This document shows positions 1 to 8,247 of a stretch of DNA of 64,000 nucleotides, piece by piece. The position numbers were made by a program, and so were the translations under genes. The notes below the pieces were generated by a model. The model made no database searches and was not told the origin of the DNA. It saw only the letters and a program-made list of their open reading frames with translations. Source of the DNA: an uncultured Bacteroidaceae bacterium (GTDB lineage: Bacteria > Bacteroidota > Bacteroidia > Bacteroidales > Bacteroidaceae); assembly GCA_904502235.1 (NCBI GenBank), contig CAJGDP010000008.1:8772-72771 (forward strand). Reading direction: 5' to 3'. Numbering within the stretch: the stretch's first letter is position 1; every line of letters begins with the position of its first letter.

Positions 1-224
1 CGTGCCACAAAAACCTTTGGCTTCTTGTCGCTTGCCAATATCACAAGGGCATCCATAAGGGTGCCGGTGTGGTTGGGCGCAAATATCACAGCACCGTCAT
101 TGGGAATATTCTCTCTGCCGGTCTGTCTGGTTTTACGGTACGACAGTTTTATAACACAATCAACATAGTATCGTAAGAAATTGTATAATCTGTCGCGATC
201 CTGGATTTTTTTCTGTTTTGCCAT
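1..224 (-). CDS. PlsC-like 1-acylglycerol-phosphate acyltransferase family protein (3' part missing)
   Basis: Only the first 74 codons are in the window; the gene runs off the left edge. The protein begins MAKQKKIQDRDRLYNF and contains APNHTGTLMDAL, which matches the acyltransferase catalytic block (NH followed by D) in the H-x5-D spacing I associate with Bacteroidota members. Such enzymes move acyl chains onto glycerol phosphate or other lipid acceptors at the inner membrane. Its start lies 4 bp from the stop of the BASS transporter gene, so it is the last visible gene of the 3430-to-1 operon. Seen: motif, start and spacing. Inferred: acceptor specificity, which cannot be told from this fragment. 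Confidence 0.75.
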   Translation of the reverse strand, partial: MAKQKKIQDRDRLYNFLRYYVDCVIKLSYRKTRQTGRENIPNDGAVIFAPNHTGTLMDALVILASDKKPKVFVA

Positions 225-228
225 GTTT

Positions 229-1197
229 TTATTCTTTCAATGGTGAACGACGGAATATTGTAGCAACGGTCAAACCAGATACAATATGCCATATACCCCA
301 AAGGGCTGTAATTATAATCATACCTCCATTATTTTGCCACAATTCAGGCGGGAAAATCGCAGGGTTGAAAATCAACGCCAAACCAAGTCCTGAATTCTGG
401 ATACCTGTTTCAATTGTCAATGAACGACGGTCGCGAACAGGGACTCTTGCCCATTTTCCACCAAAGTATCCCGAGCCCAATGCCACAGCATTATGTATAA
501 TAACCACAACAAGGCATGATAGAATACCGGCATATACCTCCCAACGCTGCTCAAAACCGCTCAACACCTGTACTAATGAAATTGCAACCATTGCTACGAA
601 CAACAGGATTGAAAGCACCGATGTTGGCTTTACAAGTTTCTTGGCGAAATTGGGGAAGTAGTGCGAAACCAACAATCCCAATACAATAGGGAATCCTAAA
701 ATAAGGATTATCTGCGAGAGCATATCACCGAACGGGATATCAAGTTCTGGGATATTTCTCTTGATTTCGGCAAAACGCAGATAGTGCGAACCCCAGAACC
801 AGAAGTTCAAAGGTGTGATAATCGATGCAAAAAGGGTAGTAACCGCTGTCATTGAAACTGAAAGCTCAATATTTCCTTTTGAATGTGCCGAAAGGAAATT
901 CGACATGTTACCTCCGGGACATGATGCCACAAGAATCATGCCGACACCGACCATAGGAGTAATTATGGGGTTCAAGACTATTGCCAACAAGCATGTAAGG
1001 GCAGGGAGTGCTACCCACTGCAACAACAAACCTACTATAACGGATGTAGGTTTTTTGAATACCGATTTGAAAGTTCGTACTTTAATGCCGAGTGCGACGC
1101 CGAACATTACAAAGGCAAGAATGAAATTTACAATCAGCATACTGCCTTGTGTAAGATTCACATGTAGCGAATCAAGGTTTAAAATGTGTTCTCTCAT
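229..1197 (-). CDS. BASS family (bile acid:sodium symporter-like) transporter
   Basis: A 322-residue membrane protein with about nine or ten hydrophobic segments. It carries two family hallmarks: CPGGNMSNFLS in the first half (about residues 93-103) and ETGIQNSGLGLAL in the second half. These form the crossed-helix substrate and sodium site in BASS proteins. Length is normal for the family. Substrates vary widely in this family (bile acids, pantothenate, ketoacids), so the cargo is not assigned. It sits 41 bp downstream of the aldehyde dehydrogenase and 4 bp upstream of the acyltransferase, in one minus-strand operon. Confidence 0.88.
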   Translation of the reverse strand: MREHILNLDSLHVNLTQGSMLIVNFILAFVMFGVALGIKVRTFKSVFKKPTSVIVGLLLQWVALPALTCLLAIVLNPIITPMVGVGMILVASCPGGNMSNFLSAHSKGNIELSVSMTAVTTLFASIITPLNFWFWGSHYLRFAEIKRNIPELDIPFGDMLSQIILILGFPIVLGLLVSHYFPNFAKKLVKPTSVLSILLFVAMVAISLVQVLSGFEQRWEVYAGILSCLVVVIIHNAVALGSGYFGGKWARVPVRDRRSLTIETGIQNSGLGLALIFNPAIFPPELWQNNGGMIIITALWGIWHIVSGLTVATIFRRSPLKE

Positions 1198-1238
1198 TGT
1201 AATAATAGATTTGTTATTTTATTTATTTATTTGTTTGT

Positions 1239-2621
1239 TTACAACAGTTTCTTCACCAATCCGAACATCCTGTATGGCATATATCGGAACGGAAGGTCGA
1301 ACCACGTGGGAGTGGTTACCACAGCACGTTTGTGCGAGAATGCATCAAAACTTAGTTTTCCATGATAATTTCCCATTCCTGAATTACCTACGCCTCCGAA
1401 AGGCATATTCTCGTTGGCTATGTGCATTATTGCATCGTTTATACATGAACCACCAGCCGATGTGAGACGTATCATTTCCTTTGCATGCTTAACCTTTCCA
1501 AAGTAATAAAAGGCAAGCGGTTTCTCGCGTTCGCGAACAAAGTTCACAACCTCGTCGCGGTCATCAAAAGGAATCATCGGCAATATAGGGCCAAAAATTT
1601 CCTCGTTCATTACAGGCGATGTCAATGGAACATCGGCAAGCAATGTAGGCTCTATGAAACGCTCCGCAGCATCTGTGGCACCGCCATATACAATATTGCC
1701 ATCATTCATGTAACCTTTGACGCGCTCGAAAGCTTTATCGTTCACCAGGCGTACATAATGACGGCTCTGCTTTATATCATCGCCATGCAATTCCTTGATT
1801 GCTTTGGCAAATTCTGCAACAAATTCATTGATTCTGGTCTTGTGAATAAGAAGATAGTCGGGTGCAATACAGGTCTGTCCGGCATTAAGGGTTTTTCCCC
1901 AGGCAATGCGCTTTGCCGCAACCTTGACATCTGCCTCTTTGTCCACGATACAGGGGCTTTTTCCACCAAGTTCAAGCACTACGGGTGTAAGATGCTTTGC
2001 AGCCGCACCCATCACTGTATGACCAAGAACCGGACTTCCCGTAAAGAATATTATGTCGAAACGGTTCTGCAAAAGTGCCTCGTTAACCGTTCTGTTACCT
2101 TGTACCACTGCGATATATCGCTTGTCGAATGTGGCGGTTATCATATCTTCGATAACCTTTGATACATTGGGAACGTAAGGCGAAGGTTTAAGCACTGCCG
2201 TGCATCCCGATGAAATAGCACCCACCAGAGGATTTAGCAACAGCTGCACAGGATAGTTCCATGGCGCAATAATAAGAGCATTGCCCAAAGGTTCGCTCAC
2301 CACACGGCTACGCGAAGGCATCATTTTAAGCGGTGTACTCACACGACGGCTACGCATCCAGCAACGCAAATGCTTTATATGATTCTTTATCTCACCCGAT
2401 ACAATACTCAACTCAGTGAGTATCGCTTCCTCTGCCGACTTGTGCAAATCCTTCCACAAAGCATCGCAGAGCGGTTTTTCCCATTCTATTAAAGCGTTGC
2501 GCAGTTTCTTCAACTGTTCCTTACGGAATCGGCAATCCAAAGTGGCATTGCTTGCAAAGAACTCCCGCTGCGCATCAATGATTTCTTTAATATATTGAAT
2601 ATCGGTATTCTCTATTTTCAT
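1239..2621 (-). CDS. ALDH3-type aldehyde dehydrogenase
   Basis: A 460-residue NAD(P)-dependent aldehyde dehydrogenase that oxidises an aldehyde to the acid. The general base Glu217 is in LELGGKSP and the nucleophile Cys251 in NAGQTC. The length and the C-terminal hydrophobic extension resemble the ALDH3 (fatty aldehyde) group rather than 480-500 residue ALDH1/2 types. Its ATG overlaps the stop of the SDR gene by 4 bp (ATGA), suggesting translational coupling. An SDR alcohol/ketone oxidoreductase followed by an ALDH fits stepwise oxidation of a lipophilic alcohol to an acid. The actual substrate is inferred, not shown. Confidence 0.9.
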   Translation of the reverse strand: MKIENTDIQYIKEIIDAQREFFASNATLDCRFRKEQLKKLRNALIEWEKPLCDALWKDLHKSAEEAILTELSIVSGEIKNHIKHLRCWMRSRRVSTPLKMMPSRSRVVSEPLGNALIIAPWNYPVQLLLNPLVGAISSGCTAVLKPSPYVPNVSKVIEDMITATFDKRYIAVVQGNRTVNEALLQNRFDIIFFTGSPVLGHTVMGAAAKHLTPVVLELGGKSPCIVDKEADVKVAAKRIAWGKTLNAGQTCIAPDYLLIHKTRINEFVAEFAKAIKELHGDDIKQSRHYVRLVNDKAFERVKGYMNDGNIVYGGATDAAERFIEPTLLADVPLTSPVMNEEIFGPILPMIPFDDRDEVVNFVREREKPLAFYYFGKVKHAKEMIRLTSAGGSCINDAIMHIANENMPFGGVGNSGMGNYHGKLSFDAFSHKRAVVTTPTWFDLPFRYMPYRMFGLVKKLL

Positions 2622-3430
2622 TTTTTGCGTCCTGTAAAGTTATCCATTGCATGGAAAATTCCAACGAACTCCCCAAAGATATAATCAAAAATTGAAGTAG
2701 GCAACAAAGCTTGGCAAAAACGAATAAAATGATAGCTAAAAGGCACTCCTTTGAAGTTCTTATTATTCTCTATAGCCTTTATAATCTTCTTTGCCGTGGG
2801 TTCGGGTTTAAGGATTGGGAAGAAACGCGACTTAACTCCGTCGAACATTCCTGTATTGATGAAGTAGGGGGCAATGGTTGTGAAACGTACCTTGCTCTTC
2901 ATCTGCTTGAGCTCTATACGCACACTGTCGCTCCAACCTATAACGCCCCATTTGCTTGCCGCATAAACCGACATCTTGGGATTGGACAACATACCGGCAG
3001 CCGAAGCAATGTTACATACATGACCATGATTGCGTTCAAGCATCGCAGGGAAGAACTGCTGTGCAACAACCATAGGTGCTATTGTATTGATTTTCACGGT
3101 ACGTTCAATCTCATCTGTTGTGAGTTTGTCAAAGGTAGCATTGCTTGTTACAACACCGGCACAATTTATGACAACATCAACGTTACCGCACTCCTTAATT
3201 GTTTTCTCGGCAATCTCCTTTACCTGCTTGCTGTCCGAAATATCAACTCTGTAACCGTTTACAGTACCTATATTCTTATACTCGTTTACGGTTGCTGCTA
3301 TACCGGCTTCGTTTATATCCCATATAACCAACTGACGAGCACCTTTTTCCAGACATATACGTCCCATGATTTTTCCTATACCCGATGCTCCGCCGGTTAT
3401 AAGCACACAATTTCCTTTAATTTTAGTCAT
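2618..3430 (-). CDS. Short-chain dehydrogenase/reductase (SDR), RDH10/HSD17B11-like
   Basis: A 270-residue classical SDR. The cofactor motif TGGASGIG is at residues 12-19, the NAG-like motif at NCAG (89-92), Ser143 and the catalytic pair Tyr156/Lys160 in YAASK. The sequence VIWDIN after the first beta-alpha-beta unit, with Asp at the acidic position, predicts NAD(H) preference. The LVIWDIN style and hydrophobic C-terminus recall the SDR16C group (retinol, long-chain alcohol and sterol enzymes), which is an inference. It is the first gene of the operon, with a TAATTTTG -7 box upstream. Confidence 0.88.
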   Translation of the reverse strand: MTKIKGNCVLITGGASGIGKIMGRICLEKGARQLVIWDINEAGIAATVNEYKNIGTVNGYRVDISDSKQVKEIAEKTIKECGNVDVVINCAGVVTSNATFDKLTTDEIERTVKINTIAPMVVAQQFFPAMLERNHGHVCNIASAAGMLSNPKMSVYAASKWGVIGWSDSVRIELKQMKSKVRFTTIAPYFINTGMFDGVKSRFFPILKPEPTAKKIIKAIENNKNFKGVPFSYHFIRFCQALLPTSIFDYIFGEFVGIFHAMDNFTGRKK

Positions 3431-3479
3431 AATGTTATGTTGTCTATGTATAATTTTAACAATTATCCCAAATCGGATG

Positions 3480-3487
3480 CAAAATTA
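3480..3487 (-). promoter_or_regulatory. -7 box of the SDR-ALDH-BASS operon
   Basis: On the minus strand this reads TAATTTTG, a perfect match to the Bacteroidota TAnnTTTG element, about 50 bp upstream of the SDR ATG. No clear TTTG -33 element lies at the usual distance. Confidence 0.5.
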
Positions 3488-3491
3488 GTCC

Positions 3492-3600
3492 AAAAAGGAC
3501 AAAAGAAGGGTGCTTTTTTCTATCATTGTTGTACGATGTTGGACACTCCGTGTTAATTTTTGTTTTAAAAATACGCTTATTAATCCTTCTTGTCCTTTTT
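3492..3600. repeat. Long-range inverted repeat between MscS and SDR genes
   Basis: The arms are AAAAAGGACAAAAGAAGG (3492-3509) and CCTTCTTGTCCTTTTT (3585-3600). They are complementary except for two extra A residues and lie about 75 bp apart. The repeat fills the gap between the end of the MscS gene and the promoter of the SDR operon, so it could act as a weak terminator for the former or a structured region above the latter. Only the repeat is observed; its role is unknown. Confidence 0.4.
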
Positions 3601-3602
3601 GT

Positions 3603-4850
3603 TCACTTGATGGTATCCGTTGGCATTCCATTTATACGCTCTACGGGGAATTGCCCTTCGATAAGTCCGCTTATTATTGTATCGCGTGCGCCCGATGCCT
3701 GAAAAGGATAAAGTTCGAACACAGGCAGCACCGATGCAAAATGTTCCATAATGGCAGACTGTATATTCTCATATTCACACCATTCCGTGGTGGTTGTAAA
3801 GCAATAGAACTGTATCGGCAGACCATTGCCGGTGGGTTCAAGTGTACGCACCATGACAATCATATCCTTGCGTATCATGGGATGCCTGTTGAGATACATT
3901 AAGGCATAATCCCTGAAAAGCGACGCATTGGTATCCCAAGTTTGTGCATCCATGCTTTTTATCCGTTCACCGAAATCCTTGTCAAGACTCATCACCCGTT
4001 GCAACATGCGTCTGTTGCAGGGTTTTATGCAGTCGAGTTTTACCGTATATCCACGCGCAATGCGTCGTCCTCCGCTCTCGCTCATACCACGCCAATTTAT
4101 AAAACTCTGATTGATAAGTGTATACGGCGGAATAGTGGCAATGGTATTATCCCAATTGCGAACCTTTACAATTGTAAGCGAAATGTCGGACACCGTGCCG
4201 TTAATGCCTGTGCCCGGTATTTCAATCCAGTCGCCAAGACGCACCATATCGTTCTCGAGCAACAGAAAGCCACCCACAAAGCCCATTATACTGTCTTTGG
4301 CAATAAGCATGAGTAGAGCGGCAAATGCACCCAACCCACCAATGAGATAGACAGGAGATTTGTCGGTGAGGATTGAAACAATAATTATAGTTGCTATTAT
4401 GAATACAGTTATTCGGGTAATCTGCAAGAATCCTTTGATAGGACGATCGTGGTATTTGCTGTTTGTGAAAGCCGATTCGCCAATGGTTATCAGGAGTGTA
4501 TTCATATTTATCACCACACATACGGTGAACCATATCCATGTTGCATTTTCAAGGTAATGCAAGAGTGTGCTCTCCTTAACAAACACAAAGGGAAGCATTA
4601 TTTCAACAAATATTGGTGGAACAATATACGCCAACCGTCGTAACCTCTTTCCTTTTATTATATATAGCAGGAATCCATAATGCCTGCGGCTGGCCATACG
4701 GCGGCACACAAAGAATGTTATCCTGTATATTATTTCCATCAGGACAAATGCCATAAGAACAACAATACACATCACGATAATTGCTTCAAAGCGCTTTGGG
4801 AACACTTTATCCAATGCATCCGGAAGCAAATCCAAAAGAGTCTTTTCCAT
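3603..4850 (-). CDS. MscS family mechanosensitive ion channel
   Basis: A 415-residue inner-membrane protein with several N-terminal transmembrane helices, followed by the MscS core: a Gly/Ala-rich pore helix (GGLGAFAALLMLIAKDSIMGFVGGFLLL) described here only by its key Gly/Ala spacing, then the beta domain (GDWIEIPGTGINGTVSDISL) and cytoplasmic vestibule. It opens under membrane tension to release solutes. The ATG at 4850 (MEKTLLDLLP) is preferred over an upstream one at 4901, because the latter would overlap the divergent thioesterase leader. Long spacing on both sides suggests a single-gene unit. Confidence 0.85.
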   Translation of the reverse strand: MEKTLLDLLPDALDKVFPKRFEAIIVMCIVVLMAFVLMEIIYRITFFVCRRMASRRHYGFLLYIIKGKRLRRLAYIVPPIFVEIMLPFVFVKESTLLHYLENATWIWFTVCVVINMNTLLITIGESAFTNSKYHDRPIKGFLQITRITVFIIATIIIVSILTDKSPVYLIGGLGAFAALLMLIAKDSIMGFVGGFLLLENDMVRLGDWIEIPGTGINGTVSDISLTIVKVRNWDNTIATIPPYTLINQSFINWRGMSESGGRRIARGYTVKLDCIKPCNRRMLQRVMSLDKDFGERIKSMDAQTWDTNASLFRDYALMYLNRHPMIRKDMIVMVRTLEPTGNGLPIQFYCFTTTTEWCEYENIQSAIMEHFASVLPVFELYPFQASGARDTIISGLIEGQFPVERINGMPTDTIK

Positions 4851-4961
4851 TGTTTTTGCTTTTACAACAAACATAAGAAGGGATATTTTTAAAATATGCA
4901 CCGAAAATTTTTACTATTTGCCTATTTTGCATATTTTCGCAACAATCAAAAACAAAAGAGT

Positions 4962-5336
4962 ATGCTTAAGGAAGGATTGGAATATACAAGCGAGGTTATT
5001 GTCGCACCCGAAAACTGTGCAAGTGCAGTGGGTTCGGGAGGTCTTGAAGTTTTTGCAACCCCGTCAATGGTTGCACTCATGGAGAATGCAGCCATGAACT
5101 GCGTTGCACCATACTTGCCACAAGGCTCCACAACTGTCGGGGCAGAGATAAATACCACACACATAAGACCATCGGCACCCGGTGCAAGAATAAAAGCCGT
5201 GGCACACCTTACTGGAGTGGAGGGGCGCAAGCTCATGTTCTGTGTGGAAGCCTACGACGGAGATTGCTGCATAGGCAAGGGAACTCATGTGCGTTTTATA
5301 GTTGACATTGAAAAATTCATGTCAAAATTAAAGTAA
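4962..5336 (+). CDS. FlK-like hotdog thioesterase
   Basis: A 124-residue hotdog-fold thioesterase of the fluoroacetyl-CoA-thioesterase-like group. Typical elements are GSGGLEVFATPSMVALMENAA in the N-terminal half (key residues the Gly-x-Leu and the Glu of MENAA), TTVGAEINTTHIRP, and GRKLMFCVEAYD followed by IGKGTHVRFIV. These enzymes hydrolyse small acyl-CoA esters; the bacterial substrate here is unknown. I chose the ATG at 4962, since the reading frame extends upstream to 4896 but homology starts at MLKEGLEYTSEV. It diverges from the MscS gene. Confidence 0.82.
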   Translation: MLKEGLEYTSEVIVAPENCASAVGSGGLEVFATPSMVALMENAAMNCVAPYLPQGSTTVGAEINTTHIRPSAPGARIKAVAHLTGVEGRKLMFCVEAYDGDCCIGKGTHVRFIVDIEKFMSKLK

Positions 5337-5380
5337 AATGAAATAATACAATACCCTTAACAATATTTAACATAAATCGT

Positions 5381-5576
5381 TCAAACATTCCATAGAACAA
5401 AACTGTTATATTATTGCAACACAGCCGAAGCTATTCATTGATATGTGAATACCGATGCATGGCATTTGTACCAACAAAGTACAACGGATGAATGTTTGCA
5501 TAGTAGTTTTGTCGTGTTTTATTTTGTGTTTGTGTTAAGGTTGCTCCCTGATGTGAATCACGGAGCAACCGCTTTT
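5381..5576 (+). ncRNA. Candidate structured small RNA with intrinsic terminator (pseudoknot-like)
   Basis: This gap between the thioesterase and panB has no reading frame of note but much pairing potential. Segment a (CAAACATTC, 5382-5390) is complementary to a' (GAATGTTTG, 5490-5498). Segment b (ACAAAACT, 5397-5404) is complementary to b' (AGTTTTGT, 5505-5512). The order a-b-a'-b' is that of a pseudoknot, or of two alternative folds. Between them lie two hairpins, TATTCA/TGAATA (5432-5451) and TTGTAC/GTACAA (5466-5484). The strong terminator at 5539-5576 would end the transcript. It does not resemble tmRNA, RNase P RNA or SRP RNA. It could equally be a structured 3' UTR of the thioesterase mRNA. 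Confidence 0.4.
5539..5576 (+). terminator. Intrinsic terminator upstream of panB
   Basis: The stem is GGTTGCTCC / GGAGCAACC with an inner TGAT/ATCA extension and a GTGA loop, followed by GCTTTTTAT. It separates the upstream transcript from the panB promoter. Confidence 0.8.
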
Positions 5577-5631
5577 TATATCACCTTGTTTTTATAATCT
5601 GTTTTTATTCGTTAATCACTTAAAAAAATTG

Positions 5632-5639
5632 TACCTTTG
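5632..5639 (+). promoter_or_regulatory. panB promoter -7 box
   Basis: TACCTTTG matches TAnnTTTG exactly and lies 25 bp before the panB ATG. The -33 region is not a clear match. Confidence 0.65.
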
Positions 5640-5664
5640 CAGGCAAATTCAAAACAAAGGAAAT

Positions 5665-6486
5665 ATGTCAAAGTATTTGGTAGAAGACACACGTAAGGTT
5701 ACTACGCACCGTTTTATTGAAATGAAGCGCAAAGGTGAGAAGATTGCAATGCTCACCGCATACGATTATACAACAGCATCAATTCTGGACAATGCCGGTA
5801 TAGATGCACTTTTGGTTGGTGACTCGGCATCAAACGTAATGGCAGGTAATGTTACCACATTGCCAATCACACTCGACCAGATGATTTATCATGCAAAGGG
5901 TGTTGTACGTGGCGTTAAGCGTGCTCTTGTGGTTGTAGACATGCCATTCGGTACATATCAGGTAAATGCCGACGAGGCTGTGAAGAATGCAATCCGCATT
6001 ATGAAGGAGACTCATGCCGATGCTCTCAAGTTGGAGGGTGGTGAGGAGATTCTCCCTTCGGTACGCAAGATTCTTGATGCCGGAATCCCCATCATGGCAC
6101 ATCTTGGCTTGACACCGCAGAGTATAAACAAGTTCGGCACATATGCCGTGCGTGCAAAGGACGAGGCTGAAGCAGAAAAACTTCGTCGCGATGCAAAGCT
6201 GTTGGAAGAGGCAGGATGTTTCGCACTTGTTCTTGAGAAGATTCCGTCAAAGCTTGGCGAAGAGGTTGCAAAGAGCCTCACAATCCCTGTAATAGGTATC
6301 GGTGCCGGCTGTAATGTTGACGGACAGATTCTTGTCTATGCCGACATGCTTGGCATGACTGCAGATTTTGCTCCACGTTTCCTACGCCGTTATGCCGACC
6401 TGCATACCATAATGACAGATGCTGTAGGCAGTTATGTAAGCGATGTCAAGGCGTGCGATTTTCCTAACGAAAAAGAGCAGTACTGA
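5665..6486 (+). CDS. panB: 3-methyl-2-oxobutanoate hydroxymethyltransferase
   Basis: PanB (273 aa from the ATG at 5665) transfers a hydroxymethyl group from methylene-tetrahydrofolate to ketoisovalerate, the first committed step of pantothenate and CoA synthesis. Recognisable blocks are MLTAYDYTTASILDNAGIDA, LLVGDSASNVMAG, VVDMPFGTYQ, KLEGGEE, MAHLGLTPQS and IGIGAGCNVDGQILV, with metal and substrate residues in the DS and EGG motifs. The ATG at 5665 is preferred because AAAGGAAAT precedes it and an upstream TTG extension would overlap the promoter. It stands alone, bounded by terminators. Confidence 0.97.
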   Translation: MSKYLVEDTRKVTTHRFIEMKRKGEKIAMLTAYDYTTASILDNAGIDALLVGDSASNVMAGNVTTLPITLDQMIYHAKGVVRGVKRALVVVDMPFGTYQVNADEAVKNAIRIMKETHADALKLEGGEEILPSVRKILDAGIPIMAHLGLTPQSINKFGTYAVRAKDEAEAEKLRRDAKLLEEAGCFALVLEKIPSKLGEEVAKSLTIPVIGIGAGCNVDGQILVYADMLGMTADFAPRFLRRYADLHTIMTDAVGSYVSDVKACDFPNEKEQY

Positions 6487-6500
6487 TTAACATAAAACAT

Positions 6501-6539
6501 AAAAGAAAGAGTCAAACCAACGGTTTGACTCTTTCTTTT
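6501..6539. terminator. Bidirectional terminator between panB and prs
   Basis: A perfect 18-bp stem (AAAAGAAAGAGTCAAACC and its complement) around a 3-nt AAC loop, with A and T runs on both flanks. It serves the convergent genes panB and prs. Confidence 0.9.
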
Positions 6540-6558
6540 ATATATAACTGTTGAGTTA

Positions 6559-7494
6559 TCAGCAGATGTAGTGTGAACTGATTGACTGGTTCTCGAGCAC
6601 GCATCTGATAGCCTCGGCAAAACCGGGAGCAACAGAAAGCTGCTTAACCTTAGCGCAATCCTTTGTGTAAGGAATGCTGTTTGTGAACACAATCTCAGTC
6701 ATCTTAGAGTTTGTAACACGCTCAGAAGCGTTACCCGACATGATACAGTGTGAAGCGATTGCACGAACCGACTTAGCACCGTTCTCCATCATCAAGTCAG
6801 CAGCCTTTGAAATAGTACCGGCTGTATCAACGATATCGTCAATCAAGACAACGTTCTTGTCCTGAACATCACCGATAATCTGCATAGACTCTACTACGTT
6901 AGCCTTTGCACGTGTCTTGTGGCAAAGTACAAGGGGTACACCAAGGCACTTTGCATATGCGCTTGCACGCTTTGAACCACCTACGTCAGGAGTTGCGATT
7001 ACCAAATCCTCGAGCTGCAACGAGTTGATATAAGGGATGAATACCATTGAAGCATACAAGTGGTCAACAGGAATATCGAAGAAACCCTGAATCTGGTCGG
7101 CATGTAGGTCCATAGTGATGATGCGGCTTACACCGGCAACGCTCAAAAGGTTTGCAACAAGCTTTGCACCGATAGAAACACGTGGCTTGTCCTTGCGGTC
7201 CTGACGTGCCCAACCGAAATAAGGCATAACAGCAATTACGCTCTTTGCAGAAGCACGCTTAGCTGCATCAATCATGAGCAAAAGCTCCATGAGGTTGTCC
7301 GATGTAGGGAATGTTGACTGAACAAGGAAAACATTCTTACCACGGATTGACTCCTCGTAAGAAACAGCAAACTCACCGTCTGCAAAATAAGTTGTGTTCA
7401 TGTTACCGAGTTCACAACCAAGTTCTTTACAAATCTCTTCAGCAAGGTAACGTGATTTGGTACCTGCGAACACCATGTAAGGGGTATTGTTCAT
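6559..7494 (-). CDS. prs: Ribose-phosphate pyrophosphokinase
   Basis: A 311-residue PRPP synthetase that makes 5-phosphoribosyl diphosphate from ribose-5-phosphate and ATP for nucleotide, His and Trp synthesis. It shows the Mg/ATP region DLHADQIQGFF, the flexible-loop neighbourhood ATPDVGGSKRASAYAK and the PRPP-binding motif VVLIDDIVDTAGT. Full family length. It lies 46 bp downstream of the ThiE/TenI-like gene on the same strand, so it may be partly co-transcribed with it. Confidence 0.96.
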   Translation of the reverse strand: MNNTPYMVFAGTKSRYLAEEICKELGCELGNMNTTYFADGEFAVSYEESIRGKNVFLVQSTFPTSDNLMELLLMIDAAKRASAKSVIAVMPYFGWARQDRKDKPRVSIGAKLVANLLSVAGVSRIITMDLHADQIQGFFDIPVDHLYASMVFIPYINSLQLEDLVIATPDVGGSKRASAYAKCLGVPLVLCHKTRAKANVVESMQIIGDVQDKNVVLIDDIVDTAGTISKAADLMMENGAKSVRAIASHCIMSGNASERVTNSKMTEIVFTNSIPYTKDCAKVKQLSVAPGFAEAIRCVLENQSISSHYIC

Positions 7495-7540
7495 AATAAT
7501 GATTTATTTAGGTTTGTTATTGTTTATTCTTAATAGGTTA

Positions 7541-8125
7541 TTACAATCTGTCAACGCTTCTTTTGATTCTCTTGAAACGGTTTATGAGTTCGGTGTAGTC
7601 GGTAGAACGGCAGGAATCAAAGTTCTCCCAAATGAGTTCTTCCAGAATAACACCGCCAAAGCCGTAGTTTGTAAGGCGTTTAAGGTTTGCTTCATCTATG
7701 TTGCCGAAAGCCCATGTATTCCTGTTTATCACCTTCTTGCCAATCTCGTTTAGTTCTGCACTCTGATAGAAAGTTCTGCCAAGAGGACCGAAACATACTA
7801 TATCATAGGTTTTACGGAGTTCCTTAAGAAGTGTAAGATTATTGGCGTAACCCACGAGCTTGCCTTTTTCGTTACCCATAGGAGGGTTGGAACCAAGAGG
7901 GAACAATGTTCCGGCAAGCTTATATTCCTTCATGAGCCTGCCGTTGCAAGAGTATATGCGTTTATGATATTTCTTAGGAATAAGGTTCAACAATCTTTCG
8001 ATGAACTGAGGATGTGGATATTCCTTATACAGGAACAGATAATCAAGCCCCTCGTCAAACAGGCGAGTGATTATCTTGTCTTCCTCAACGAAGAATGTCG
8101 GTTTTGTGGCAATAGCCAGTTTCAT
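7541..8125 (-). CDS. ThiE/TenI-like (thiamine phosphate synthase superfamily) protein
   Basis: A 194-residue protein with a recognisable but diverged ThiE/TenI pattern: LFDEGLDYLFLYKEYP near the start, LIPKKYHKRIY, YDIVCFGPLGRTFYQS in place of the usual SPIFDS block, and WAFGNIDEANLKRLTNYGFGGVILEELIW as the C-terminal strand-helix. ThiE joins HMP-PP and thiazole phosphate; TenI paralogues act as thiazole tautomerases or have lost activity. No other thiamine gene is nearby and the phosphate-binding loops are weakly kept, so enzymatic activity is uncertain. It has its own candidate promoter and a palindrome in the leader. Confidence 0.6.
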   Translation of the reverse strand: MKLAIATKPTFFVEEDKIITRLFDEGLDYLFLYKEYPHPQFIERLLNLIPKKYHKRIYSCNGRLMKEYKLAGTLFPLGSNPPMGNEKGKLVGYANNLTLLKELRKTYDIVCFGPLGRTFYQSAELNEIGKKVINRNTWAFGNIDEANLKRLTNYGFGGVILEELIWENFDSCRSTDYTELINRFKRIKRSVDRL

Positions 8126-8143
8126 ATTTACAAAAATTAATGA

Positions 8144-8170
8144 ACGAATTCAAATTCGTCTGCAAAATTA
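8144..8170 (-). promoter_or_regulatory. Promoter and leader palindrome of the ThiE/TenI-like gene
   Basis: On the minus strand TAATTTTG (8163-8170) matches the -7 element. Directly downstream is the palindrome ACGAATT-CA-AATTCGT (8144-8159), ending 18 bp before the ATG. The palindrome could be an operator or a small leader hairpin. Confidence 0.45.
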
Positions 8171-8247
8171 ATATTTTTTATAATAACGGCATCGAATAAC
8201 ATTGATAATTATTCGTTGTTCACAAAAAAAACAGTGAACACCACGCA

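Noticed and set aside
5381..5576. tmRNA, RNase P RNA or SRP RNA in the panB leader region
   Set aside because: None of the conserved cores (tRNA-like end, P4 core, SRP domain IV loop) is visible.
6501..6539. CRISPR-like or transposon-end inverted repeat between panB and prs
   Set aside because: A single perfect hairpin with T-runs between convergent genes is fully explained as a terminator.
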